A stretch of 32,217 bases of DNA, from NCBI GenBank assembly GCA_022777645.1, contig JALFFX010000023.1, positions 1-32,217 of the forward strand, in the 5' to 3' direction. Each line of letters starts with the position of its first letter. Position 1 is the stretch's first letter. Source of the stretch: Erysipelotrichaceae bacterium (GTDB lineage: Bacteria; Bacillota_I; Bacilli_A; RFN20; CAG-826). The position numbers and the translations under genes were made by a program. Positions 23,363-31,827 of the stretch are shown here, in pieces. The notes below the pieces were generated by a model, which saw only the letters and a program-made list of their open reading frames with translations, ran no database searches and was not told where the DNA came from.

Positions 23363-25105
23363 TTATGCCTTTGTGTATGCGCTGTTAGCGACGGTACCTA
23401 CGGTAACACCATTGACAACGACATCAAATGTTGAAGATGTGCTATTGAATCTATCGCCAGATGTAACGTTAAATGTCACATTATCACCATAGAATTCATC
23501 ATTAACGAAATCTACGAAGAAACGAGCAATTATTTTACCATCTACAGAGAATTCAACGGCGCCAAGAAGGTTCTTGCTGAACAATGAATCAACATAAGCA
23601 GATGTTGCTGACTTCACGCAGAAATACATATCGGCACCAAGGTTGTCTGCGGCAAATGTTTTGCCTGAACTGTAGGCATAAACAAGAACGTTAGACGAGA
23701 AGATTACTTCACCAGCACGTGTGGATGAACAAACGCCAATACCTTCAGTACTTGATCCTTCTTTATAATTAACGGATTCGATTTTGAAAGTTTTTGAACT
23801 TTGCCCTTCATCGTCGATTGTCATATTCGTTGTAACTGCAGAATCGTTTTTTACACCATTACTATAAATATTGATGTTATAAAAATTACCGACAAAGCTT
23901 GCACCAGCAAATGGTCCTGGGACCTTTTCTTCAAATGAAATGGTGACATTTTCTTTATTTACCATAACAAATGAATAAATGTGTTCAGTATCTGATACTG
24001 TAGTGACAGTAACACTGGTTGTGTCATATTTTACTGCCACATTTTTAGGAACAACATTAACGCCATCGGCGACTGTTAATTGGAAATAAACTGTTTCACC
24101 TGGAACAAAGCTTGTAGCTTCTGTTGGTGAGAATGTGCCGTCTTCGTTTTTCTTTAAGAATGCACCAGTGATGTTTTCTGTATTTGTGATTGTAACTGGA
24201 ACATAATTGACAGCTGTAGTAACAGTGAAACGGACATTGCTACTAGGCATTGTAAATGATGCTTGTTTACTTTCATCGATTGCAATTGGGGTTTCACCAA
24301 AAGCTGTGACAACATTTAAATGTGTTGGATTAGCAGCATCAGTTCCTTTTAATGTGACACGAATCATTGTGTTAAATTTCACATAGAATGGATAATCGTA
24401 GTTTCTAGTCCAAGTTTCTCCATTATCGAGTGAATATTCAACTTTATCAATAAAAGTAAATGGTTCTGTGTCTTTGATAATTGAATAAGTTTTGGCAACT
24501 TCTTCAACATCAACACCAACTTTAGCTGCTGGCATTTTGAATGAATAAACACCGTTATCATTTGTAACAGCGACAGGTTCTGCTTTAGCATTTTCACCAT
24601 CTAATGTGAAAACTTCAACTTTTCCAGTAAATGAATATGGGCTGTTCCATCCCATATTAACAGAAAATGAAACGACGTCGCCTTCTTTCGCAACATCAGC
24701 AATACCTGCTAAAACGATTGCTTTGTCATCGTCAAGATTGACAATTTCATAAGTTGTGTCGACGATAAGGCTACGGCCTTTAACGTCAATAGTAACGTCC
24801 TCGTTTGGCATCATAAATGAATATGTATACGCGCTTGAGGAAGTTTTTGATGGCTTTTCAGAGTTGACTGAAACTGATTCCACAGCGTATGAATCAGCAT
24901 CAAAATCAAGTGAGAAGTCAACGCGAGCTCCTCCGACAGCAGTTGAAGGAGCACTTACAGTGACAACATCGTCTTTCACAACACTGATGGAATGGGTTTC
25001 ATCAGCAGCAGATGCAACTACAAATGTTGCACCACCGACTGCAATAGCAGCCATTGAGAAAGAGGTGATTGTCATCGCAAGAATACTTTTGTTAAGTATT
25101 TTCAT
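23363..25105 (-). CDS. Secreted protein with InlB-type repeats
   Basis: 580 residues. Signal peptide 1-34 ending VVASAADE, with no lipobox and no C-terminal anchor, so it is probably released or held by partners. Four InlB-B-like repeats (37-106, 117-199, 205-296, 303-391) end in FMMPNEDVTIDV, FKMPAAKVGVDV, FTMPSSNVRFTV and FVMVNKENVTIS. The C-terminal domain (398-580) begins PFAGASFVGNFYNINIYSNG and resembles LFAGQSFVGTYVGLNSFNSN in the next gene product, suggesting a shared binding or assembly domain. It is the only non-lipidated protein among the five. Strong SD AGGAGG; 17 bases precede the next gene. Function unknown. Confidence 0.8.
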   Translation of the reverse strand: MKILNKSILAMTITSFSMAAIAVGGATFVVASAADETHSISVVKDDVVTVSAPSTAVGGARVDFSLDFDADSYAVESVSVNSEKPSKTSSSAYTYSFMMPNEDVTIDVKGRSLIVDTTYEIVNLDDDKAIVLAGIADVAKEGDVVSFSVNMGWNSPYSFTGKVEVFTLDGENAKAEPVAVTNDNGVYSFKMPAAKVGVDVEEVAKTYSIIKDTEPFTFIDKVEYSLDNGETWTRNYDYPFYVKFNTMIRVTLKGTDAANPTHLNVVTAFGETPIAIDESKQASFTMPSSNVRFTVTTAVNYVPVTITNTENITGAFLKKNEDGTFSPTEATSFVPGETVYFQLTVADGVNVVPKNVAVKYDTTSVTVTTVSDTEHIYSFVMVNKENVTISFEEKVPGPFAGASFVGNFYNINIYSNGVKNDSAVTTNMTIDDEGQSSKTFKIESVNYKEGSSTEGIGVCSSTRAGEVIFSSNVLVYAYSSGKTFAADNLGADMYFCVKSATSAYVDSLFSKNLLGAVEFSVDGKIIARFFVDFVNDEFYGDNVTFNVTSGDRFNSTSSTFDVVVNGVTVGTVANSAYTKA

Positions 25106-25132
25106 GTGTTTTCCTCCTATTTATTATTAACT

Positions 25133-26455
25133 TCAATCGTTGAGGAGCTTATGATATGCATCGAGAAGTGGAACATTAGCTTTTCCGAATGCATAGAAAG
25201 GTACAACAACGGGATATAGCCTTCCGCCATATCTGAAGTAATAAATAAATGTAATTTTGTTATATTCTTCACCACGATATGATGTGAATATATCGATTTG
25301 TAGTCCGGCTGGAGCATATGTTGATGGATCATATGCTTGGTCGAACGAGTTGTTTTTAAGAAAGTCAAGAATTAAAGCATCATTTTTGACAACGTAAGAT
25401 TTTCCTTCACATTGATATTCATAATCTTCAAATGTGCCTTCTTTGACGTATTGAAGATTATCAAGAAGCTTCAAATATGTTGGATAATGATACATTTCCA
25501 CAATATTAGGAGTTTCATACATCGCAGTTGGAAAGAACGTTACCGACTGCATGTTTTGTTTGTGAAGTGTTCCGTTGGCATTGAAGTTATAGCATCCTTG
25601 TAAATCAAAATCTGGATGAGTTTCATTGGCAGCTTGGACGCATTCCATTGCTCCGCTTCCACCAGAAGAGGTGTCAAGCTCGCTATAGAAATAATCTTCA
25701 GTGAATACTTCTGTACCAACAAATTCGTTCTTATTAACATCGTGAATTAAGCGGCGGAAATTATTACCTCTTAATAAATCGCGCATGTTAGTGAGCTCAC
25801 TATCGGGAGTAAGATGTTTTCCACCACTACTAAGGAATTGATCAACTGCTTCATCTTTTGTTTTGTTTAGATTTTGCATTGTGAAGATGAGAGGTTTGCT
25901 CATCTTTTGCATTGCAATCTCGAAGAAGAAGCTATTGTTTTGATATTTGGCAGTGATGGAATTGATATTAATGTATTGACTGTCAGTAAATCCAAAAGAT
26001 TGGATTAAATTCATTTTGTATTGTTTGTTAGTAATAACTAATTCTGAAATATCTTCTCTTATGCTTTTAACAAAATCTGTTTCCACATGGTACATGGTTT
26101 TATAAAAGGTGTTATCCCAAAGAGATTGATAATTATTGTTCTCATTGTCTTTTAGATATTCGCCAGGAGCGAATTCTTCATCACAATAATTAAGTGGATA
26201 AATTCCTTTTTTATCTTGGATGTAATGATAAATGGATGTTTTATCAATATCTGATGTAAAACCAATGCTTTTGTCAGTGAATAATATTTTGTAGTCGATA
26301 TTATTCAAAGAATAATTGAATGTGTAGTTTCTTTGTGTATTAAGAGCAAGAAAGCCGTCTTTCAAGGAATTAATTGCACCCATCTTTGCTTCACCGCATG
26401 ATGCGAGTGAAAGCAAAGTGGATGTTGCTAACAGAAGAAGTGGTAATCTTTTCAT
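25133..26455 (-). CDS. Lipoprotein of unknown function
   Basis: 440 residues. Lipobox LSLASC (Cys20) followed directly by the folded region, with no Ser/Thr linker. It is rich in aromatic and asparagine residues, with a mixed alpha/beta look and no recognised repeats. Features include KHLTPDSELTNMRDLLRGNN (near 217), the acidic/aromatic TEDYFYSELDTSSGGSGAME, and a C-terminal YYFRYGGRLYPVVVPFYAFG. It differs from its operon partners in lacking InlB-type repeats, so it may be the part of the set with a specific task. Its ATG is two bases after the stop of the preceding gene and has only a weak SD, suggesting coupled translation. The family is not recognised. Confidence 0.75.
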   Translation of the reverse strand: MKRLPLLLLATSTLLSLASCGEAKMGAINSLKDGFLALNTQRNYTFNYSLNNIDYKILFTDKSIGFTSDIDKTSIYHYIQDKKGIYPLNYCDEEFAPGEYLKDNENNNYQSLWDNTFYKTMYHVETDFVKSIREDISELVITNKQYKMNLIQSFGFTDSQYININSITAKYQNNSFFFEIAMQKMSKPLIFTMQNLNKTKDEAVDQFLSSGGKHLTPDSELTNMRDLLRGNNFRRLIHDVNKNEFVGTEVFTEDYFYSELDTSSGGSGAMECVQAANETHPDFDLQGCYNFNANGTLHKQNMQSVTFFPTAMYETPNIVEMYHYPTYLKLLDNLQYVKEGTFEDYEYQCEGKSYVVKNDALILDFLKNNSFDQAYDPSTYAPAGLQIDIFTSYRGEEYNKITFIYYFRYGGRLYPVVVPFYAFGKANVPLLDAYHKLLND

Positions 26456-26457
26456 GA

Positions 26458-29058
26458 TTAACTCACTCTACTAAACGGTGAATAAGATGTCGCATAACCT
26501 TGATCATCGCATTCACCAAACAATGGAGAATAAATGAAGCCTTCGCCTTCGCTATCATAATATGCTTCAGCAAGATAAACGCCGAATCTATCAGTATTAG
26601 CTTCATAATAGAAATCTAAGACATAATCAGCTGGATCGGACGAGAATCCATTTTTATTCGGGGAGATGCTAATGCTTCTAACGCTAGCTTTAACTGTACC
26701 GTTAGAGAATGCATATTCAAATGTGACATTTAACGCTTCATATTTATTTGTACCACTATCTGGATCATAGCCATCATCAGTGATTGTTCCAGTATATGTG
26801 GTTGTTGAACCACCATATGGAGTGGATGTGAAGTTGAGTTTAACGTGAGCTGCTAAATCAGCATCGCTTGATTCCCAGGCTGTTCCAATTGGATTGGCTG
26901 AAGCTGGGATAATGGTAAATGTGAAGAATGTGTATTTGTTTGTAACACTATCTTGATACCAATCAGATGTTAATTTAATGCGAACTGTTTGTGCAGTTGT
27001 AATTGAAGCGGCTCCAGTAGCGTCAAGAGTTAATTTTTGACCAGTTTCAACAACTTTGAGCAAGGTTGGATTTTCGCTGACAGCATCATAGATTACAGGA
27101 GCACTATCTGGAGTGGCACTGATTTTGAATGATTGAACTGTTCCAGCAACAATGTTTGCAGATGTTGCAGAAGTTACATCACCTGCATGTCCTCCCCAAG
27201 TTGAATAAATTGACAATGCATGGAATTTTTGAATGGCGGTAACATTGATTTTGACATCAAATGTAATGCCGCTTGAGGCTGTGTGGTTACTAAATGTGAC
27301 TGTTGCATCACCAATACCAACACAAGTCATCTCATTCCATAAATCATTGTTTTCTTTAGTGATAACACTATTATTTGAGGAAGCAACTGGACCATATTCC
27401 CAAATATCAAGAGCAGTTGAAGGTGTGTATTGAAATGTTTTCAAATATGGATAATTAGTTTCATAAATCTTATTTAAAGATACTGCATCACTATAATGGA
27501 GATATGAATTATTATCGCTTTCTGGCTTGGTTGTTTTTGCGTCATAGAATTTGATTTTATCAACCGATGTTAAGAAATATGGGGTGACATCAAATGTATT
27601 GCCGCTGCCAGCGTGTAAAGCACCATATGAATAGGCAACTGCAATGGATTTAACAACTGTGCCTTCTTGTCCTGCAAGTGGAGCATGGCTAGAGAAATTC
27701 CATTCCGTCTTTTTAAATTTTGTTTTGCTATATTCAAGAGTGCTTAATGCCCCATTATTCAAGAATGTTAATGTGGCATCAAAGATGTATGCTTCATGAA
27801 GTTCAGAAGTTGTTGAACTTGCAGAGCTATCATATTCAACAAATGAATCGATTTTGGTTGTAAATGTGCCATCGCCATTATCATCTGAAGAAATGCTGAT
27901 GTTGCTGGCGCTTACTTCGCTTGCTTCAAAGCCAACACGATATGCATCCATGAATTCTCTTTCAAGATAATATCCATAATGCGAACCGTGGTTGAGTTGA
28001 GCATAAGCTTCGCTTTCGTTGACTTGAACACGATTTGCCTCAACATTATCAGCAACAATGTCAAATCTTCCTGAATATGCCCCATAATCGTTATAAGTAT
28101 AACGGAAACGATCATCATTGCCTTTTGCTACGGTATATGTATCAACGATTAATAATTGATTATCTTTAACTTCTTTATAAACGTGATATGTTTTGCTTTC
28201 GAGAGTGTTTTTGACTTTAGCATATGATGTGTTGTTATCATAAATCTTCATGTCATAATCAATCATCAAGATGTTTTCGCTATCTTCTGTATTAGTGGTT
28301 TTATAAGAAATACCGTTTAATCCAGGATAGTTAACAGATGATTCACTTCTAATCATGCCATCGAATAATGTACGTAAAGATGAAACACTATTAGGAAGTT
28401 TATTTACACTTTTACGGACAACATAGCAAGGTGTAGCAGAACTTGGATTGTAATAGAAGTCGTATGTTGCGCCTGCTGCAATTTCAAGAGCTTCTGATTT
28501 GTTATATGTTGATTCAAGATCAGCAAAACATTTTAATCGATCAACACTCATGACATTGAGTTTAATTTTTTCACTACCACTAGCGATGTAATAGGAGAAA
28601 AGGGCAGTGCCAGTTCCTTGAACTTCAACATCGCGAGCGACATATGTTCCATCATCTTGTTCTTCTAAAACTGCGGCAAAATCACCAGAAATGGTAACAT
28701 CGCCAACAACATCACATGTAATTGAGATGGTAACGGAACGATTTGGCATAACAAATGTATAAACATTGCCTGTGCCACTTAAGGCTGCACCATTAACTGT
28801 TACGGTTTTGATGGAATAAGATTCAGGTACGCTTGTAATTGTAAGGGTAACTGATTCACCAGCTTTAGCTTTTTCTTTGCTTAAGGTATATGTAATACCA
28901 GTAGGAGCGGTAACTTTAATAACATATTCTTCTTCGATTGGAGTAGAGGTGCCTGTACTTGTGCCACCTGTTGAACCTGAAGAAGTATTTTCATTATTAC
29001 AGCCTGCAAGAAGAGTAAGAGCTAAAAATGATGATAATACTAAAGGTAATTTTTTCAT
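26458..29058 (-). CDS. Large surface lipoprotein with one InlB-type repeat
   Basis: 866 residues. Lipobox LLAGC (Cys20), then a Gly/Ser/Thr linker (21-40). One InlB-B-like repeat (43-114) ends FVMPNRSVTISI. A long central region (120-600) has no family I recognise. Residues about 590-660 (VGIGDATVTFSNHTASSGIT then FDVKINV) are BIG2-like, followed by a further beta domain (KLTSDWYQDSVTNKYTFFTF). The C-terminus ends in NGFSSDPADYVLDFYYEANT and an acidic tail. No catalytic motif is evident. It follows the first gene of the operon by 12 bases and has SD AAAGGA. Likely displayed at the surface; role unknown. Confidence 0.78.
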   Translation of the reverse strand: MKKLPLVLSSFLALTLLAGCNNENTSSGSTGGTSTGTSTPIEEEYVIKVTAPTGITYTLSKEKAKAGESVTLTITSVPESYSIKTVTVNGAALSGTGNVYTFVMPNRSVTISITCDVVGDVTISGDFAAVLEEQDDGTYVARDVEVQGTGTALFSYYIASGSEKIKLNVMSVDRLKCFADLESTYNKSEALEIAAGATYDFYYNPSSATPCYVVRKSVNKLPNSVSSLRTLFDGMIRSESSVNYPGLNGISYKTTNTEDSENILMIDYDMKIYDNNTSYAKVKNTLESKTYHVYKEVKDNQLLIVDTYTVAKGNDDRFRYTYNDYGAYSGRFDIVADNVEANRVQVNESEAYAQLNHGSHYGYYLEREFMDAYRVGFEASEVSASNISISSDDNGDGTFTTKIDSFVEYDSSASSTTSELHEAYIFDATLTFLNNGALSTLEYSKTKFKKTEWNFSSHAPLAGQEGTVVKSIAVAYSYGALHAGSGNTFDVTPYFLTSVDKIKFYDAKTTKPESDNNSYLHYSDAVSLNKIYETNYPYLKTFQYTPSTALDIWEYGPVASSNNSVITKENNDLWNEMTCVGIGDATVTFSNHTASSGITFDVKINVTAIQKFHALSIYSTWGGHAGDVTSATSANIVAGTVQSFKISATPDSAPVIYDAVSENPTLLKVVETGQKLTLDATGAASITTAQTVRIKLTSDWYQDSVTNKYTFFTFTIIPASANPIGTAWESSDADLAAHVKLNFTSTPYGGSTTTYTGTITDDGYDPDSGTNKYEALNVTFEYAFSNGTVKASVRSISISPNKNGFSSDPADYVLDFYYEANTDRFGVYLAEAYYDSEGEGFIYSPLFGECDDQGYATSYSPFSRVS

Positions 29059-29070
29059 GATTTTTCCTTT

Positions 29071-29877
29071 CTATTTTCCGGATTGGAAGACATCGCGATA
29101 TTCAAGCGAAATTGGTGAGAACATATTAAGAAGAATGTCTTCGCCAGCACCGGCATCAATATAAACAAAGGCTGTATCAGCAGTGCGAGAAATAAAGAAA
29201 TAAAGTGGATTGGTTTGACTTCCTTCATTTTTGCTAACAACACTGACGGAATACATAAACATGTCCCATTCCTCATTGAAGGTTGGATTGGTAACATCAA
29301 AGACAATATTCATATTTTTTTCGGTGTCATCGCTTCCGCTTACTTGCCATCTGAATGAGTCTTGATAATCAACACATGACAAGCGGTGATTTCCATAATA
29401 TGAAATGCCACCATATGTGTCGTAATCAAATGCAGCTTTAGCAACTGATTCAGCTGTATGAGCGGTGCGAACGCGAATGAGAAAACGGAAATGGAGATAT
29501 TCTTGGCTGTCATAAACCTTTAAGATTGAATTGCCAGGATTATGAGTTACAAATTTGTAATTATTTCCGCTTAGATGTGTGATTGTTAATGCGTCTTGGT
29601 TGCTTGAAACAACACGAATATTCGCATCATCGTTTGGAGCGCTATAAGTAAAACTATATTCGCTTCCACTAGCAAGATTTCTTTCCAAGAAGACAATATC
29701 TTCTAATACACCAGAGTATGTTCCACTGGTGATTTCATCTGCTTTTGCAAGATTGACTTGCGAGTCGTAATCGACATCCCCATTAGAAGAGGTTTTATTA
29801 GGATTACAAGATGCAAGAGTAAACATTGAGATCAAAGGAAGAAAAATTATTGCTTTTTTAATTTTTGAAATATTCAA
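29071..29877 (-). CDS. Lipoprotein of unknown function with TTG start
   Basis: 268 residues from the chosen start. The frame has no ATG near its beginning. The TTG at 29875-29877 lies nine bases after AAAGGAG, whereas the TTG three codons earlier abuts the SD, so the later one is preferred. Signal peptide and lipobox FTLASC follow. The mature part is beta-rich (EYSFTYSAPNDDANIRVVSS, NNYKFVTHNPGNSILKVYDS, a BIG-like pattern) and contains DYDTYGGISYYGNHRLSCVD. It is the first gene of the five-gene operon, 12 bases before the next. The weak start codon may limit its dose relative to its partners. Function unknown. Confidence 0.75.
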   Translation of the reverse strand: MNISKIKKAIIFLPLISMFTLASCNPNKTSSNGDVDYDSQVNLAKADEITSGTYSGVLEDIVFLERNLASGSEYSFTYSAPNDDANIRVVSSNQDALTITHLSGNNYKFVTHNPGNSILKVYDSQEYLHFRFLIRVRTAHTAESVAKAAFDYDTYGGISYYGNHRLSCVDYQDSFRWQVSGSDDTEKNMNIVFDVTNPTFNEEWDMFMYSVSVVSKNEGSQTNPLYFFISRTADTAFVYIDAGAGEDILLNMFSPISLEYRDVFQSGK

Positions 29878-29936
29878 AATAATCAACTCCTTTCAACTTT
29901 TAACACATATTTTAATGAAAAATAGCAAAAAGCAAA

Positions 29937-29962
29937 AGGAAAATTAATTTTCCTGTTTTTTT
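29937..29962. terminator. Hairpin with T-tract on both strands
   Basis: Perfect 18-bp palindrome AGGAAAATTAATTTTCCT (29937-29954). It is followed by GTTTTTTT on the plus strand and by TTTGCTTTTT on the minus strand. No plus-strand gene ends here, so it probably acts as a backup terminator for the PTS gene, just before the start of the surface operon. Confidence 0.55.
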
Positions 29963-30014
29963 AAAATAAAAAAATACCTTCAAATGTAATCGTTTTCACA
30001 TCTTACATGAAGGT
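29963..30014 (-). terminator. Terminator of the PTS-type membrane protein gene
   Basis: Two six-pair stems separated by a two-base bulge: ACCTTC and ATGTAA (29976-29989) pair with TTACAT and GAAGGT (30003-30014) around a 13-base loop. The minus strand continues ATTTTTTTATTTT. About 70 bases separate it from the gene's stop codon. Confidence 0.75.
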
Positions 30015-30085
30015 TTAAGTTAATATTTTATATTAAAAGCTTGAATTTATGATTTCTAACAATTAATGACAACGCCTTTCGGTGT

Positions 30086-31162
30086 CTAAATGGCTAAATC
30101 GCCTTTCTTAATCCAACCTAATTTCAAGAATAATAGATACAATCCAAATACCATTCCAGCTGGAACAACAACACATAATCCGATTGCACCAACTAAGCCT
30201 TTAACTAAGTCAGGAGTGTTCAATACAACTTGAATTGGGCCAATCAAAGCACATGTTCCCATTCCTGCACCAACACTATTACATTCAAGACCAAGAACAC
30301 AAGTTGATATTGGTCCTAAGATGGTGGAAACAATAATAGTTGGTAGCCAAATAATTGGCTTTTTGAGGATATTAGAAAATTGCAGCATGCTCGTTCCAAT
30401 TCCAACTGAAATGATTTTACCAATGTTGTTATCTTTGATACTCATCATCATAAAACCAATCATTTGGACAGAACAGCCGACGGCAGCTGCACCAGCACCG
30501 ATACCACTTAAGTGAATTGCGACCGCAATAGCGACTGAAGATATTGGAGCAGTTAAAGCCATTCCCATTAATACAGAAATAACAATACCCATCAAGAATG
30601 GTTGATATGTTGTCGCTGTTTCAACAACAGAACTTAAACCATTGATGAGATATTGGCAAGGAATAACTAAAGCAACAGAAAGAACACTAGCAAGAATACA
30701 AATAAATAAAGGAACAATGATTAAATCAACAGGTGTTTTCTTCTTGAGCACAACTTTAGTAATAAGCATTGCAAAAATGACTACAAGATAAATAAGAAGA
30801 GGATTTTTTGATCCACCAGTAAAAGAGAAAGAAAACACAAATGGATTGGTTTCTAAATCAAATGAAAAATTGATGGCAGAAGCAATTCCACCAGCCACAC
30901 CCATTGAGACAATACGAATAGGAGATGAATTTTCTTTATCATATGTCGCGATGGCAAGACCGATACCAATACCCATAAAGGCTTGCACAACGGTGCCAAT
31001 TTCGGCAAGTGGTGTGAATGTGGTTAAAACACCAATTTGATTAATAATCGTGCCAATAATTAATGTAGCAAATAAGCCAATAGCCATAAGGCTACTTGTC
31101 TTAATAATAAAGTTATAAATATTTTTGATAGTGCTTGTAGGTTTGATTTCTTCGTTTTCCAT
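30086..31162 (-). CDS. Orphan PTS EIIC-type membrane protein
   Basis: 358 residues with about eight to ten membrane helices. It matches the EIIC_2-type family (PF13303-like): GGSKNPLLIYLVV (near 117), KKTPVDLIIVPL (near 142), YQPFLMGIVISVLMGMALTA (near 186) with PISS, CSVQMIGFMMMS (near 231), VGIGTSMLQFSNI (near 253), LGPISTCVLGLECNSVGAGM (near 285) and GTCALIGPIQ. No EIIA or EIIB domain or gene is nearby, so transport coupled to phosphorylation is doubtful; it may use components encoded elsewhere or act as a simple transporter. No SD is evident; a TATTAT lies eight bases before the ATG. It is divergent from the secreted protein gene at 31267. Confidence 0.82.
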   Translation of the reverse strand: MENEEIKPTSTIKNIYNFIIKTSSLMAIGLFATLIIGTIINQIGVLTTFTPLAEIGTVVQAFMGIGIGLAIATYDKENSSPIRIVSMGVAGGIASAINFSFDLETNPFVFSFSFTGGSKNPLLIYLVVIFAMLITKVVLKKKTPVDLIIVPLFICILASVLSVALVIPCQYLINGLSSVVETATTYQPFLMGIVISVLMGMALTAPISSVAIAVAIHLSGIGAGAAAVGCSVQMIGFMMMSIKDNNIGKIISVGIGTSMLQFSNILKKPIIWLPTIIVSTILGPISTCVLGLECNSVGAGMGTCALIGPIQVVLNTPDLVKGLVGAIGLCVVVPAGMVFGLYLLFLKLGWIKKGDLAI

Positions 31163-31251
31163 AGCGACTTAATAATAGTCAATCACTTCCAAAAAATAAA
31201 GTGATAGTATTTTTAAAAATTAAATCTAATTTATTTTTTATTAATTTCCAT

Positions 31252-31257
31252 TACAAT
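31252..31257 (+). promoter_or_regulatory. -10-like hexamer for the right-edge gene pair
   Basis: TACAAT ends nine bases before the ATG at 31267. No SD is present and the -35 region is only AT-rich. If this is the -10 box, the transcript would be leaderless or nearly so. Confidence 0.3.
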
Positions 31258-31266
31258 ATTATTAAC

Positions 31267-31827
31267 ATGAAAATATTGAACAAATTAATATTGTTTTCTT
31301 CTTTGCTATCAATTGTTTATACTTCTTCCGTTAACAATTTTTCGCATCAAATTAATTTAACACAACAAATTGTTGTCAAAGCAGATGTAACAGGCGGATA
31401 TACAGTTCAAGATTTTTGCGATTATCTTCAAGATAAAAGCGAACATTATCCACTTTCTGATGAATTTATAGAACGTTATCAACAAACAAGTGGTGGATAT
31501 ATCGATAACGCTAAAAAATATGGTATTCCAGTTGATAAAACCATCCATGAGCCAAATCAAAAATGGCATTTTTTCGTATCATGGATTGAAGATGGGGCAA
31601 TCGATAAAACTCAAAGCGCCAAATCAAGAGTCTACACTGGTTTATTATGCCCAGAATTATTGCTTTGGATTTATGAGGCAATGGGAGTTAATCCTGCAAA
31701 AGTAAAAGAAGCCAAAGCAGTAGCAGAAAAAGGAAAAGTCGAAGGTATAAATGTTTCGACTTTAGCTAAAAATATGCGAAGCGTTGTCACTTGGGAAGAT
31801 TTAATCGTGGAGATAAGCAAACAATGA
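31267..31827 (+). CDS. Small secreted protein of unknown function
   Basis: 186 residues from the ATG at 31267. An upstream in-frame GTG at 31201 would add 22 residues in front of a good signal peptide and is rejected. The signal peptide (MKILNKLILFSSLLSIVYTS) has no lipobox. The mature part looks helical, with conserved-looking aromatics: YTVQDFCDYLQDKSEHYPLS, QKWHFFVSWIEDGA, RVYTGLLCPELLLWIYEAMG and SVVTWEDLIVEISKQ. A pair of cysteines (mature region) might form a disulphide. The family is not recognised. Its TGA stop overlaps the ATG of the following lipoprotein gene by four bases, so the two are co-translated and may act together. Confidence 0.72.
   Translation: MKILNKLILFSSLLSIVYTSSVNNFSHQINLTQQIVVKADVTGGYTVQDFCDYLQDKSEHYPLSDEFIERYQQTSGGYIDNAKKYGIPVDKTIHEPNQKWHFFVSWIEDGAIDKTQSAKSRVYTGLLCPELLLWIYEAMGVNPAKVKEAKAVAEKGKVEGINVSTLAKNMRSVVTWEDLIVEISKQ

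Noticed and set aside
24756-25130. 124-codon plus-strand frame
   Set aside because: Antisense to the N-terminal half of the secreted InlB-repeat protein, with no SD and no recognisable domain.
20742-29058. CRISPR or tandem DNA repeats suggested by recurring GATGATGAT and TTCATC strings
   Set aside because: These come from Ser/Thr/Asp-rich linkers and repeated protein motifs; there are no regularly spaced identical repeats.
31201-31266. GTG start adding 22 residues to the small secreted protein
   Set aside because: The extension would precede a normal signal peptide, and it covers the AT-rich promoter-like stretch.
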